From assembly GCF_001601825.1 (NCBI RefSeq), contig NZ_LUJK01000010.1, positions 1-64,000 of the forward strand: a stretch of 64,000 nt of DNA, in the 5' to 3' direction. The position numbers and the translations under genes are program-made. The notes under the pieces are model-generated. The model had not been told where the DNA came from. It did no database searches and saw nothing but the letters and a program-made list of their open reading frames with translations. The DNA is from Limnobacter sp. CACIAM 66H1. Its GTDB lineage: Bacteria; Pseudomonadota; Gammaproteobacteria; Burkholderiales; Burkholderiaceae_B. Below, one piece after another: positions 10,385 to 19,306 of this stretch (position 1 is its first letter; each line of letters opens with the position of its first letter).

Positions 10385-11887
10385 ATGGAATCCAGCAAAG
10401 CAAGGTGGATCGGCCTTTCGGTCATTGCATTGGCTTGTGTACTTTACTCCATGGACTTGACGGTATTGAATCTCGCAATACCCGCCATTAGTGCTGACCT
10501 CCAGCCCAGCAGCGCGCAGCTGCTTTGGATTGTTGATATTTATGGATTCATGGTAGCTGGTGCCTTGATCACCATGGGCACACTGGGTGACCGGATTGGT
10601 CGCAGGCGTTTGCTGATGATTGGTGCGGCGGCATTTGGCGTGGCCTCAGTGTTGGCGGCTTTTTCAAACAGCGCAGAAATGTTGATCGTGACGCGCGCTT
10701 TGCACGGTTTGGCTGGTGCCACGATTGCGCCTTCTACGCTTTCGTTGATTAGAAACATGTTCGATGACCCCGCCGAGCGCATGAAGGCCATTGGTATCTG
10801 GATCAGCAGTTTTTCAATTGGCGCAGTGATGGGGCCTTTGGTCGGCGGGGTATTGCTGGAATATTTCTGGTGGGGCTCGGTTTTTTTGATCAATGTACCG
10901 GTGATGATTTTATTGTTGGTACTCGCGCCACGCCTGTTGCCTGAATACAAGGATGAATCTGCAGGTCGCATGGATCTGCCCAGTGCAGCGCTTTCACTCA
11001 GTGCTGTACTTCTCCTTATTTATGCACTGAAAAACACTGCGGAACAGGGTTTGAACATCACCGGAGCTTTGTGTTTAGTGGGGGGTTTGGCGCTTGGCGT
11101 GTGGTTTGTGCGTCGGCAAGCGGGCTTGAAGGATCCACTGATTGATCTAAACCTGTTCAAGGCACCCGGCTTCAAGGCGGTGCTGGGCACTTACCTGTTG
11201 AGTTGCCTGACCATGTTTGGTGTCTACGTTTACATCGCCCAATACCTGCAACTGGTGCTGGGTTTGACTCCTTTGGTTGCGGGGGCCTGGACAGTGCCCT
11301 GGGCACTCGCTTTTGTGGTGGGCACGAACATCACGCCTTGGCTGGCCAGACAATTGGGACAAGCGAAATTGGTTGTATTTGGATTGTTGGGTACAGCGAT
11401 TGGTTTTGCCGGCCTGGCTTTGTTGAGCATTAAAGCCGACATGGGATTGCTGGTGTTGGCTACAGTGGTACTTGCCTTGGGTTTGTCTCCGATGTTTACT
11501 TTGGGAACAGAATTGATCATCAGCAGTGCACCACCGGAGAAGGCCGGTTCTGCATCTGCATTGGCAGAAACGGGTGCTGAATTCGGCGGTGCAGTGGGTA
11601 TTGCAGTATTCGGCAGCATCGGTGTGGCCATTTACCGGGATCGCATGGAGAGTTTGTTGAACCCAGCCTGGCCAAGCGAGATTCAGCGTGCCGCCCAAGA
11701 TACCTTGGGTGGGGCCGTGGCTTCTGCTGTGCAATTGCCGGCAATGGAACAAATCAGTTTGTTGCAAGCCGCCAGGCATGCCTTTATGGAAGGCATGCAA
11801 CTGACTTCAATTGCTGGCGCGGTACTTATGTTGCTGGCCAGTGTACTGGCCTATAAAAGTCTGAAGCACCTGCGCACTGCGCACTAA
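10385..11887 (+). CDS. MFS drug efflux transporter, DHA2 (14-TMS) family
   Basis: This is a probable proton-driven multidrug exporter in the inner membrane. The 500-residue hydrophobic product has motif C-like residues in helix 1 (DLTVLNLAIPAISADLQPSS) and the loop 2-3 motif GDRIGRRRLLMIGAAAFGVA. It also has RALHGLAGATIAPSTLSLIR and enough hydrophobic segments for 14 helices. The arrangement resembles SmvA/QacA/EmrB proteins. No membrane-fusion partner (EmrA-like) or regulator is adjacent, although a MarR operon lies convergent to it downstream. The substrate cannot be read from sequence. The ATG at 10385 follows GGGGATGC, a usable binding site. Confidence 0.9.
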   Translation: MESSKARWIGLSVIALACVLYSMDLTVLNLAIPAISADLQPSSAQLLWIVDIYGFMVAGALITMGTLGDRIGRRRLLMIGAAAFGVASVLAAFSNSAEMLIVTRALHGLAGATIAPSTLSLIRNMFDDPAERMKAIGIWISSFSIGAVMGPLVGGVLLEYFWWGSVFLINVPVMILLLVLAPRLLPEYKDESAGRMDLPSAALSLSAVLLLIYALKNTAEQGLNITGALCLVGGLALGVWFVRRQAGLKDPLIDLNLFKAPGFKAVLGTYLLSCLTMFGVYVYIAQYLQLVLGLTPLVAGAWTVPWALAFVVGTNITPWLARQLGQAKLVVFGLLGTAIGFAGLALLSIKADMGLLVLATVVLALGLSPMFTLGTELIISSAPPEKAGSASALAETGAEFGGAVGIAVFGSIGVAIYRDRMESLLNPAWPSEIQRAAQDTLGGAVASAVQLPAMEQISLLQAARHAFMEGMQLTSIAGAVLMLLASVLAYKSLKHLRTAH

Positions 11888-11896
11888 GCGGACTCT

Positions 11897-12364
11897 TTAA
11901 TTTTTCTTCAGGTTCCAGGTCACACGCATGCGGGCCACGCTTTGCCCGCTCGCATCGCTAACCTCCACTTCAACTGGAAAATTGATTTTTCCAGTAGTAC
12001 GAAGCGTCTTCTTCAGCGGCGAAATGGCTTGCGCCACCTTGGCCTGGGCATTGACAAGGCCAAGGGCAGGTTGCAGCACTTCAAACTCAACCTGAGCGGC
12101 TACTGGCCGCACTCCCAAAATAACGGAGGCAAAGCCACCCGCCATGGCTGCGCCCGAGCAGGTCTCGGCCAGGGTAAACAGAGCACCGTCAGCAAGCTTG
12201 CCAGTGTCGTCCAGCAGTTCGGGCCTCTGTGCCATTTCACACCGAGCCACGCCCTCGCCCATGCTGCTTAACCGAACACCACAGGCTTTGGCAAAAGGCA
12301 CTTTGCCATCCATTTGCATCTTGACCAGGGGTCGCATGATCAGGGTAAGTAGTGTGTCCAACAT
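11897..12364 (-). CDS. hotdog-fold thioesterase-like protein (PaaI/DUF4442 type)
   Basis: This 155-residue protein has the shape of a small hotdog-fold acyl-CoA thioesterase. A central GALFTLAETCSGAAMAGGF segment corresponds to the long hotdog helix, and the strands that follow include VAAQVEFEVLQPALG. The substrate is unknown. Its ATG overlaps the TAA of the preceding hotdog gene (TAATG), so translation is probably coupled. With the MarR regulator upstream it forms a three-gene operon. The pairing of two different hotdog proteins suggests a heteromeric enzyme or two steps of one acyl-CoA or aromatic-acid process; that is inference. Confidence 0.75.
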   Translation of the reverse strand: MLDTLLTLIMRPLVKMQMDGKVPFAKACGVRLSSMGEGVARCEMAQRPELLDDTGKLADGALFTLAETCSGAAMAGGFASVILGVRPVAAQVEFEVLQPALGLVNAQAKVAQAISPLKKTLRTTGKINFPVEVEVSDASGQSVARMRVTWNLKKN

Positions 12365-12780
12365 TATTGTTCTCCTTGAAGCAGTGTGAACTGAATGTGA
12401 AGCTCAGCCAGGGGTTCGTTGGCTTCGTTGTTCAAAGTGCTCACCGTCTGCGCAAGTCTGTTGTCGAAATCAATTGTGGGCGCTGCGGTGTGGATCCAAA
12501 CAGGCCCTTTCGCGGGTCGTTTGTAAGCGATTCTGCTGGTATAAGCCGTGATTTTCCAGCCATGGCTGTGCAGTGCCAATGCTTGTAGAAGTCGCACTTT
12601 TGCATCTGCTTGAGCGGCGGTGAACAAGGCGCCAGCATGGAGGGTTCCAATGTGGTTTTTCAGAAAAGAATCAAAACCCAGTTGAACGTGTTCTTCTGAG
12701 TTTTTATTCACAGAGCCCAGTTTGGCAAACTGGAAAAATGGATTGCTGGCCAGTGTTTGGGCCAGGCGCATGGCGTTCAT
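12364..12780 (-). CDS. hotdog-fold protein, DUF4442/YiiD-like
   Basis: The 138-residue protein shows features of the DUF4442 hotdog family. It has SFLKNHIGTLHAGALFTAAQ, where an Asn-His-xx-Gly-x-x-His-Ala-Gly element starts the central helix, and a later strand ITAYTSRIAYKRPAKG. Its ATG overlaps the stop of the upstream marR gene by 4 bases (ATGA), and its own stop overlaps the next hotdog gene by one base. It is therefore the middle cistron of a tightly packed operon. Activity is probably acyl-CoA or acyl-thioester hydrolysis; the substrate is not deducible. Confidence 0.72.
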   Translation of the reverse strand: MNAMRLAQTLASNPFFQFAKLGSVNKNSEEHVQLGFDSFLKNHIGTLHAGALFTAAQADAKVRLLQALALHSHGWKITAYTSRIAYKRPAKGPVWIHTAAPTIDFDNRLAQTVSTLNNEANEPLAELHIQFTLLQGEQ

Positions 12781-13214
12781 TCGGGGTCTCCTTTGGGTTG
12801 CGAGAAACGCGTGTGTACGGCATTCAAAAACTTCAGCACGGTGTCAATTTCCTCCGTGGTAAAACCTTCGACCAGTTGTTTATTCAATTTGACCAACAGG
12901 GGTTTGGCGGCCTGCATTTTGTCCCTGCCTTTGTTGGTCATTCTCAGGTGAGCCACGCGGGCATCTTCTCTTGAAACCACCCGTTCAATCAGTTTGGCGG
13001 TTTTCATGCGTTGCACCAGACCGGTCATGGCAGAGCTGTTCAAACCAAGCACTTCGCCAAGCTCTTGCATGGAAGCGTGTGGAAATTTATCCAGTGCAAA
13101 CAACAAACTGACCTGCGCGGCCGGCACACCAATGGCTTGTTCAACGCCACTGTCGGCGTGGCGATAAAGTACAGCACGCGCGCGGTTGAGCATGAAGAAA
13201 AGACGACGATCCAT
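12777..13214 (-). CDS. MarR-family transcriptional regulator
   Basis: This is a 145-residue winged-helix regulator. The DNA-binding part runs from ASMQELGEVLGLNSSAMTGL (recognition helix) into VQRMKTAKLIERVVSREDAR (wing with the conserved D-x-R). The flanking helices form the dimer interface. It heads an operon with two hotdog proteins, each joined by overlapping start and stop codons. A perfect 14-bp inverted repeat lies at 13220-13251, immediately upstream of the ATG, and is almost certainly its own operator. Such regulators usually release DNA on binding a small acid or CoA ester, so the hotdog enzymes may act on the inducer. Confidence 0.93.
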   Translation of the reverse strand: MDRRLFFMLNRARAVLYRHADSGVEQAIGVPAAQVSLLFALDKFPHASMQELGEVLGLNSSAMTGLVQRMKTAKLIERVVSREDARVAHLRMTNKGRDKMQAAKPLLVKLNKQLVEGFTTEEIDTVLKFLNAVHTRFSQPKGDPE

Positions 13215-13219
13215 GTGCG

Positions 13220-13251
13220 TTCCATATATTACGTATGCGTAATATATGGAA
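13220..13251. promoter_or_regulatory. perfect inverted repeat, probable MarR operator
   Basis: TTCCATATATTACG and its exact reverse complement CGTAATATATGGAA flank a 4-base centre (TATG), with no mismatch in 14 positions. It ends 6 bases before the marR start codon, so binding would block transcription or initiation. A weaker related element, TAATACG followed by TGTGTGTAATA, lies at 13271-13287. Confidence 0.8.
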
Positions 13252-13300
13252 ATCAGACAGATCAGTCAATTAATACGTGTGTGTAATAAATTCAGTGAAG

Positions 13301-14461
13301 TCAGAACCGGGGTCTTTTACTGCGATAGACCTGAGCGTTCTCGCGGTGACTGAAAACCAGTTGCCACAGCATGCCTTTGCGGGCACGGAAGTAAGCTGCG
13401 CAGGTCATCAGGTAATAGGTCCACATGCGATGAAAACGTTCATCGTAATTGGCTTGAAGTGTGGGCCAAGCCTTTTCAACATTGGCATGCCATGCCATCA
13501 GTGTTTTGTCGTAATCCGTGCCAAAGTTGTGCCAGTCTTCCAGCACCAGTTTGCCGTCAACATGTTCGGCAATCTCGCTGGGCGACGGGATTTTTCCGTT
13601 CGGAAAAATGTATTTGTCGATCCAGGGATCGGTGGCCTCGGTTTTATTGAATCCACCAATGGTGTGCAATAAAAAAAGCCCGTCTTTCTTCAGAAGACGG
13701 TGTATGGCGTCAAAGTAGGCTGGGTAATTTTTCAAACCTACGTGTTCGAACATACCCACAGAAACTATTTTGTCAAACTGACCCTGAAGGTCGCGGTAAT
13801 CAATCAATTCAATTTCTACAGGCAACCCGGCGCAACGCGCCCGGGCATATTGTTGTTGCTGGGTTGATACTGTAATGCCCAGTACTTGCACGTTAAAATG
13901 TGTTGCAGCGTACCAAGCCAACCCACCCCAGCCACAACCGATATCCAGCAATTTCTCACCTGGTTGCAACTGCAATTTTTGGCAAATCATGTTGAGTTTG
14001 TGCACTTGAGCCTGTTCAAGCGTGTGAGCTTGTTCCCAATAACCACATGAATAAATCATGAGCGGATCAAGCATCGCCTCGAACAGGTCGTTGCCGGTGT
14101 CGTAATGATGTTCCCCGACTTGAAATGCACGCGTGGGTGCCTGCAGGTTGATGACTTTTTCACGCAAAGCCAACATCAGCCATTGCATTTTGGTCCAGGC
14201 TTTGGTGTGCTCATCGGCGTTGTTGCGCATCAGGCGATACATCATTTCGTCAAGTCGTTTTACCGTCCACCATCCGTTCATGTAGGCCTCACCCAAACCC
14301 AGAGAGCCATGGCCGAGCACAGCACCGAACAGGCGTTCGTCGAGTATTTGAATATCGTGGGGTTCAGGGCCGTTGATGCGTACGCCCGCGCCTTGCAAAA
14401 GGCCGGCTATCGGCTTGGGTACCTTTTGGGCATCGACCAAATCATGCGAGTTTGTTTTCAT
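13301..14461 (-). CDS. cfa: cyclopropane-fatty-acyl-phospholipid synthase
   Basis: The enzyme transfers a methylene group from S-adenosylmethionine to double bonds of membrane phospholipid acyl chains, a stress and stationary-phase modification. The SAM-binding motif LLDIGCGWGGLAWYAATHF is clear. So are the family segments HYDTGNDLFEAMLDPLMIYS (bicarbonate/active-site region), GMFEHVGLKNYPAYFD and the C-terminal ARKGMLWQLVFSH. The frame is open 10 codons further, but the ATG at 14461 (MKTNSHDLVDAQKV) gives 386 residues, matching the usual length. It is oriented like the marR operon and separated from it by the operator region. Confidence 0.95.
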   Translation of the reverse strand: MKTNSHDLVDAQKVPKPIAGLLQGAGVRINGPEPHDIQILDERLFGAVLGHGSLGLGEAYMNGWWTVKRLDEMMYRLMRNNADEHTKAWTKMQWLMLALREKVINLQAPTRAFQVGEHHYDTGNDLFEAMLDPLMIYSCGYWEQAHTLEQAQVHKLNMICQKLQLQPGEKLLDIGCGWGGLAWYAATHFNVQVLGITVSTQQQQYARARCAGLPVEIELIDYRDLQGQFDKIVSVGMFEHVGLKNYPAYFDAIHRLLKKDGLFLLHTIGGFNKTEATDPWIDKYIFPNGKIPSPSEIAEHVDGKLVLEDWHNFGTDYDKTLMAWHANVEKAWPTLQANYDERFHRMWTYYLMTCAAYFRARKGMLWQLVFSHRENAQVYRSKRPRF

Positions 14462-14544
14462 AGGACCTGTGAAGTGACTATGACGACACACTGATTATTG
14501 CAGACTTGAAAGGTGCTTGCCAAACAGCTTCTTGACGAGGAAAT

Positions 14545-16446
14545 TCAACGTGAAAACTGGAATGCAGGCACACCGTTTGGAACGGTTTTGTTGATATTGC
14601 CTTTCCAGCCTTCTACCCGTGCAGCAACATGCGCAAGGCCTTGAACCAGCAAGGTGGGTGTGGACAGCAGGAACATCAGAATGCCAATGTTGGTCATTGA
14701 GAAGTTCACCGGAAAATTTCCTTCGGTGCTGACTGTTGAGGGGCTGCCCGTGGCGTCGGCGGCAATGGGAATAAAAGTGCCAAAGATGATGGCCAGCACT
14801 GCACCACCGAAAAAACGCCCCAGACTGTTGCACATGGAGCGTGAAGCCGGGCTGGTGCCCACAGCGTTGTGTGCAAGAAGGGCAATGTTGTTAAAGATTC
14901 GTGACAGGTTTGCGTTGGATGCCAAAACCACGTTCATGTTGAACAAACGCATGCCTTCAGCAATTTTTATGCATGCGCGGGTCACTGGTCCATATTGGTG
15001 GATATTCTTGGCCATGTATTCACCCTTGAAACAGTTTTTTGAGGCCCTGACAGGGTCGCTCATTTTCTTGGCATGTGCTTTTTGATAACTTTCACTGGCC
15101 CATTTTCGCAAGGTGGGTGCGATGTGGGTGTTGGCCACGCGATCAAGCAATGCCGCAGGGTAGGCAAGTGTTTTGAGGGCAAAATTGTGGATGGCGGGCG
15201 CTGCAATTTCTTCGGTTTGCCGGCGTGCATCTTTCATCGCCTTGGCATGCGGGTTGGCGATCTCCATGTGGTCCACTGTACTGACCAGCGCCACATAATG
15301 GCTTTCTTTGGTCGTGACTGCTTTGGCATAACGATAGCGTGCCCAAAGGGTTGCCGAGTCGCCGGTTGGCTTGTCAACTTGCATGTATTGCCCCAAAGCA
15401 TTTCTAAGGGCTTGCATGTTTTCAAGCTCGGTTTTGGCTGGGTCGATTGCGGCCAGGGCAGAATTCAGAATGTGTGGAATACCTTGGGTATCAAGGCTAT
15501 CCGATTTGATTTTCTTCAGCAGATGGTGCTTGCCTTGCATGGCCTTGACCATGATTTGAATCAGTTCGGGTTTGTTTTTGATGGCTTTGAGTTGCGACAG
15601 TAATTTTTGAAGATTGTCGCTGACGTCTTTCGACAATTCCTGCTGTTGTTTTGTGTTGACCTTGTGTTTTTGAACCGCAATTTGACTGGCCAAGCCTGCG
15701 CAGAAGCCCAGCAAACCCAAGGCTGAAGAGGCCACTGGAAATGCAATGAGCAAGTTCAAGATACCTTGCCCCAAGAAAGTGGCCGTGTTGCCTGAAAGGC
15801 CGCGTATTGCGGTCAACAATTCGGTGGTGGCTACACCGATGAACCCAAGCATGCCGAACATGAGAAATTTGTTTTTGGTGCTTTTTTCATCCACACCACT
15901 GGCAGCAGTATTGCGCATCACGTTGTAAGTCATGCCTGTGGGTGCTGCATTCATTTCACACAATCCGTGCAAAATATGGCTCAGATTGGAGAAACGCCGA
16001 GCCCACAGATTGCGTGACGTATGGCCATTGTCCTTGTTGTAATAATTTGGGCTGTAGCGAATATAGTCTTCACGCATCAAGCGGTTTTGAACACCACTGG
16101 AATTCCACACGGCCTCGTCGTATTCCTCATCGGTCAGGTCGCGGCCCAGCGCGTTTGATTTTTGTTTGGCTTGGTAGTCTTTTCGCAGAATGGCTGCTTC
16201 GGAGTATTGTTTGGATTCAAAATGCGCTTTGCCGACGACGTTGATGGCGCGTGTCGAGCCCACAAAGTCGCAAATTTTTTTCCACATGGTCCGCTGTTTG
16301 TAGGTGTCACCGTGCACATGTTTGTTGCCTGATTTGCGGGCGATGTTGTTCTTGATGCTGCGGTCAAGCGCGGGTGTGATTAAGTTGGGTGAGGAGGAAA
16401 TTTGCAAGGCCACGACAGGTCTCCAGAACGTACAGTTCGAGTGCAT
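14545..16446 (-). CDS. orphan multi-pass membrane protein, 633 aa, no recognised family
   Basis: I do not recognise this protein. There is no signal peptide. The first 190 residues are polar and rich in Asn, Lys, Arg and Tyr (for example EDYIRYSPNYYNKDNGHTSR). Hydrophobic segments lie near residues 193-215 and 222-260, followed by a long polar helical region (about 265-530). Two more hydrophobic segments lie at 541-563 and 584-606. Two central hydrophobic blocks and a second pair near the C-terminus, around soluble helical regions, is a layout seen in some secreted translocators or effectors, but no motif proves this. The frame is intact through a T7 run at 16275-16281. The ATG at 16446 has only a weak ribosome binding site. 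It is followed on the same strand by cfa, 83 bases away. Confidence 0.7.
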   Translation of the reverse strand: MHSNCTFWRPVVALQISSSPNLITPALDRSIKNNIARKSGNKHVHGDTYKQRTMWKKICDFVGSTRAINVVGKAHFESKQYSEAAILRKDYQAKQKSNALGRDLTDEEYDEAVWNSSGVQNRLMREDYIRYSPNYYNKDNGHTSRNLWARRFSNLSHILHGLCEMNAAPTGMTYNVMRNTAASGVDEKSTKNKFLMFGMLGFIGVATTELLTAIRGLSGNTATFLGQGILNLLIAFPVASSALGLLGFCAGLASQIAVQKHKVNTKQQQELSKDVSDNLQKLLSQLKAIKNKPELIQIMVKAMQGKHHLLKKIKSDSLDTQGIPHILNSALAAIDPAKTELENMQALRNALGQYMQVDKPTGDSATLWARYRYAKAVTTKESHYVALVSTVDHMEIANPHAKAMKDARRQTEEIAAPAIHNFALKTLAYPAALLDRVANTHIAPTLRKWASESYQKAHAKKMSDPVRASKNCFKGEYMAKNIHQYGPVTRACIKIAEGMRLFNMNVVLASNANLSRIFNNIALLAHNAVGTSPASRSMCNSLGRFFGGAVLAIIFGTFIPIAADATGSPSTVSTEGNFPVNFSMTNIGILMFLLSTPTLLVQGLAHVAARVEGWKGNINKTVPNGVPAFQFSR

Positions 16447-16567
16447 TTCATCTTTTCTTTGACCCTCAACATGTCACAAACTGTGAATTTGTCCAAAAGC
16501 GGGCACAAAGTCATCACCCTTTGTGTGTCACTTTATTCATTAAAGTTTGAAAAAATAAGGGTTTCCC

Positions 16568-19306
16568 CTATTTTTTGTGCACCGCAATAGCGCAGTACTT
16601 GAACTCGGGAATTTTTCCGTCGGGGTCGAGTGCTGCGTGGGTCAGTTTGTTGATGGCTGCCTCGGCATAACAAAAAGGTACAAACACATGGCCCGGTGGT
16701 GTGCCAGTGTCGGCGCGTGCAAACAGTTGAACCTCCCCGCGGCGGGATTGAAGCCGAATGGTATTGCCAGCCTCAATGTTCAAGGCCTTTAAATCTTCGG
16801 GATGAAGCAGTGCAGTGGGTTCGGGTTCAATGGCGTCCAGAACGCTGGCGCGACGGGTCATGCTGCCAGTGTGCCAGTGTTCGAGTTGTCGTCCGGTGAT
16901 CAATACAAAGGGGAACTCGGAATCAGGTGTTTCAGCAGCCCCACGGTATCGCGCTGGCACCAGGCGGGCTTTTCCATTGGGTGTCGGGAAGTGCTCGGTA
17001 AACACCACGGCTTGGCCAATGTCTCCTTCATGAGCGCAGGGGTAAACCACGGCGTGCTCGCGTTGCAGGCGTTGCCAGGTGATGCCCTCAATGCTGTGCA
17101 TGGCGCGGCGCATTTCATCAAACACGTCTTCCACACTGTTATACCGCCAGTCCAGCCCCAGTCCTTGAGCAATACTTTGAATAATCCAAAGGTCTTGCCG
17201 TGCTTCACCGGGCGGGTCGATGGCTTGTTGCCCAAGTTGCACCAGGCGATCGGTATTGGTGAAGGTGCCGGTTTTTTCAGGAAAAGCGCTGGCGGGTAAA
17301 ACCACATCTGCAAGGCTTGCTGTTTCGGTCAGGAAGATGTCTTGCACCAACAGAAAATCGAGTGCGGCCAGTGCTTTTCGGGCATGGTTTAAGTCGGGGT
17401 CAGACATGGCGGGGTTTTCACCGAGTATGTACATGCCTTTTACAGCACCGGCGAGAATGGCTTGCATGGTCTCGACCACGGTGAGCCCGGGGGTGTTGGA
17501 AAGTGGCGTGTTCCAAAGGGCCTCGAACCGTTGTTGTGCTTCGGGATTGCACACCCGTTGGTAATCCGGGTACATCATGGGGATCAGCCCGGCGTCTGAT
17601 GCGCCCTGCACATTGTTTTGGCCGCGCAGGGGGTGAAGGCCCGTGCCAGGTCGACCAATTTGCCCGGTGATCAGTGCCAGTGATATCAGGCAGCGTGCAT
17701 TGTCGGTGCCGTGGGTGTGCTGTGAAATGCCCATGCCCCACAAAATGATGGATGCACTGGATGTGGCATACAGGCGGGCCACTGCACGTAATTCAGCCGG
17801 TGATATGCCACAGATGGATGACATGGCCTCGGGTGTGCAGGCGCTGACATTTGCTTTCAGTTCATCAAAGCCTTCGGTACGTTGTTCGATGAATTCCCGA
17901 TCAATCAGATCTTCGTTGATGATGACGTGAAGCAAGGCATTGAGCAGTGCGACGTCACTGTCGGCTTTAAATTGCAGAAAGTGGGTGGCGTGCCGTGCCA
18001 GGTCTGAACGCCTGGGGTCGGCCACAATCAGTTTGGCGCCGTTTTTAACCGCGTTTTTAATCCAGGTGGCGCCCACAGGATGATTCACTGTGGGGTTGGC
18101 ACCAATTACGAAGATCACTTCGGCCTGGTTTACATCCATCACCGGGTTGGACACGGCTCCCGACCCAATGCCCTCCAGCAATGCAGCCACCGACGAGGCA
18201 TGGCACAGGCGGGTACAGTGGTCAACATTGTGCGTACCAAAACCGGTGCGAACCAGTTTTTGAAACAGATAGGCTTCCTCGTTGCTGCATTTGGCGGAGC
18301 CAAACCCAGCCAGTGCGTGGCCGCCATGGGTTGTTTTTATCTGCTTGAACCGATCAGCAATCAAGGCCAGTGCTTCGTCCCAGGTGGCGGTGCGAAACGC
18401 ATGGTTCACCTCTTCAGGATTCAGTAGGTTGACCGGATTCTTGGCAACACCTTCACGGCGAATAAGCGGTTGGGTGAGACGTTGTTCGTGGTGAACATAG
18501 TCAAAGCCATAGCGCCCCTTGACGCACAGGCGGCCTTCATTGGCGGGTCCCTTGCGACCTTCGACATGCAAAATGGTATTGCCCTTCACGTGGTAGGTGA
18601 GCTGACAGCCGACACCGCAATAAGGGCATACCGAATCCACAGTCTTATCCGCGGGCTGGTGTGCTGCGGCTCTGGCTGGGCTCAGCGCACCGGTGGGGCA
18701 GGCTTGCACGCATTCGCCACAGGCCACGCAGGTGGAGTGGGCCAAAGCGTCACCTTGATCGAACACAACGGTGGCATGTTCACCGCGAAAAGCCAGGCCA
18801 ATGACATCGTTCACTTGCACCTCGCGGCAGGCGCGTACGCAGCGGGTGCACTGGATGCATTGGTCCATGTTCACTGCAATTGCAGGGTGCGACAGGTCGG
18901 CGGACACGGATGCTCGCGCCTCAAACCGGGTGCTTTGAATGCCCATTTGCTGGCACCAGTGGGTTAATTCATTGTCGGCCTTCAACTTGTTTGGGTTCAC
19001 TTGCCTGGGCATGTCAGCCAGCAACAGTTCCAGAACCATTTTTTGCGCGGCGATGGCTTTGTTTGAATTGGTCTGTACCACCATGCCAGCTGCGGCCTGT
19101 CTGCAACACGAGGCGGCCAGGGTACGTTCCCCCTCCACTTCGACCACGCAGGCGCGGCAGTTACCCGCAGCCTCAAGGCCGGCCTTGTAACAAAGGTGAG
19201 GTACGTCGATGCCCTCGCGCTGGGCAAGCCGCAGAAGGGTCTCACCGGGCAGGGCTTCAACAGTTTGTCCGTTGAGCTGTAAGCGGATCATTTGCGAGGC
19301 GTTCAT
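16568..19306 (-). CDS. NAD-dependent formate dehydrogenase, molybdenum/iron-sulfur alpha subunit
   Basis: This is the catalytic subunit of a soluble formate:NAD+ oxidoreductase (FdsA/Fdh1A type). The N-terminus is a NuoG-like [2Fe-2S] ferredoxin domain with Cys 39, 50, 53 and 67. Two [4Fe-4S] sets follow (CIQCTRCVRAC and CVACGECVQACPTGAL), then a molybdopterin domain with CPYCGVGC and LCVKGRYG. The metal ligand is Cys within DHCTRLCHASS, not selenocysteine. The usual DHxxxCxxCxxxxxC cluster motif after the first domain is missing; the region reads ADMPRQVNPNKLKADNEL. The bis-MGD enzyme core and the C-terminal dinucleotide-binding domain are complete, and total length is 912. It overlaps the fused beta subunit gene by 4 bases. 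No fdhD/fdsC-like accessory gene is adjacent. Confidence 0.92.
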   Translation of the reverse strand: MNASQMIRLQLNGQTVEALPGETLLRLAQREGIDVPHLCYKAGLEAAGNCRACVVEVEGERTLAASCCRQAAAGMVVQTNSNKAIAAQKMVLELLLADMPRQVNPNKLKADNELTHWCQQMGIQSTRFEARASVSADLSHPAIAVNMDQCIQCTRCVRACREVQVNDVIGLAFRGEHATVVFDQGDALAHSTCVACGECVQACPTGALSPARAAAHQPADKTVDSVCPYCGVGCQLTYHVKGNTILHVEGRKGPANEGRLCVKGRYGFDYVHHEQRLTQPLIRREGVAKNPVNLLNPEEVNHAFRTATWDEALALIADRFKQIKTTHGGHALAGFGSAKCSNEEAYLFQKLVRTGFGTHNVDHCTRLCHASSVAALLEGIGSGAVSNPVMDVNQAEVIFVIGANPTVNHPVGATWIKNAVKNGAKLIVADPRRSDLARHATHFLQFKADSDVALLNALLHVIINEDLIDREFIEQRTEGFDELKANVSACTPEAMSSICGISPAELRAVARLYATSSASIILWGMGISQHTHGTDNARCLISLALITGQIGRPGTGLHPLRGQNNVQGASDAGLIPMMYPDYQRVCNPEAQQRFEALWNTPLSNTPGLTVVETMQAILAGAVKGMYILGENPAMSDPDLNHARKALAALDFLLVQDIFLTETASLADVVLPASAFPEKTGTFTNTDRLVQLGQQAIDPPGEARQDLWIIQSIAQGLGLDWRYNSVEDVFDEMRRAMHSIEGITWQRLQREHAVVYPCAHEGDIGQAVVFTEHFPTPNGKARLVPARYRGAAETPDSEFPFVLITGRQLEHWHTGSMTRRASVLDAIEPEPTALLHPEDLKALNIEAGNTIRLQSRRGEVQLFARADTGTPPGHVFVPFCYAEAAINKLTHAALDPDGKIPEFKYCAIAVHKK

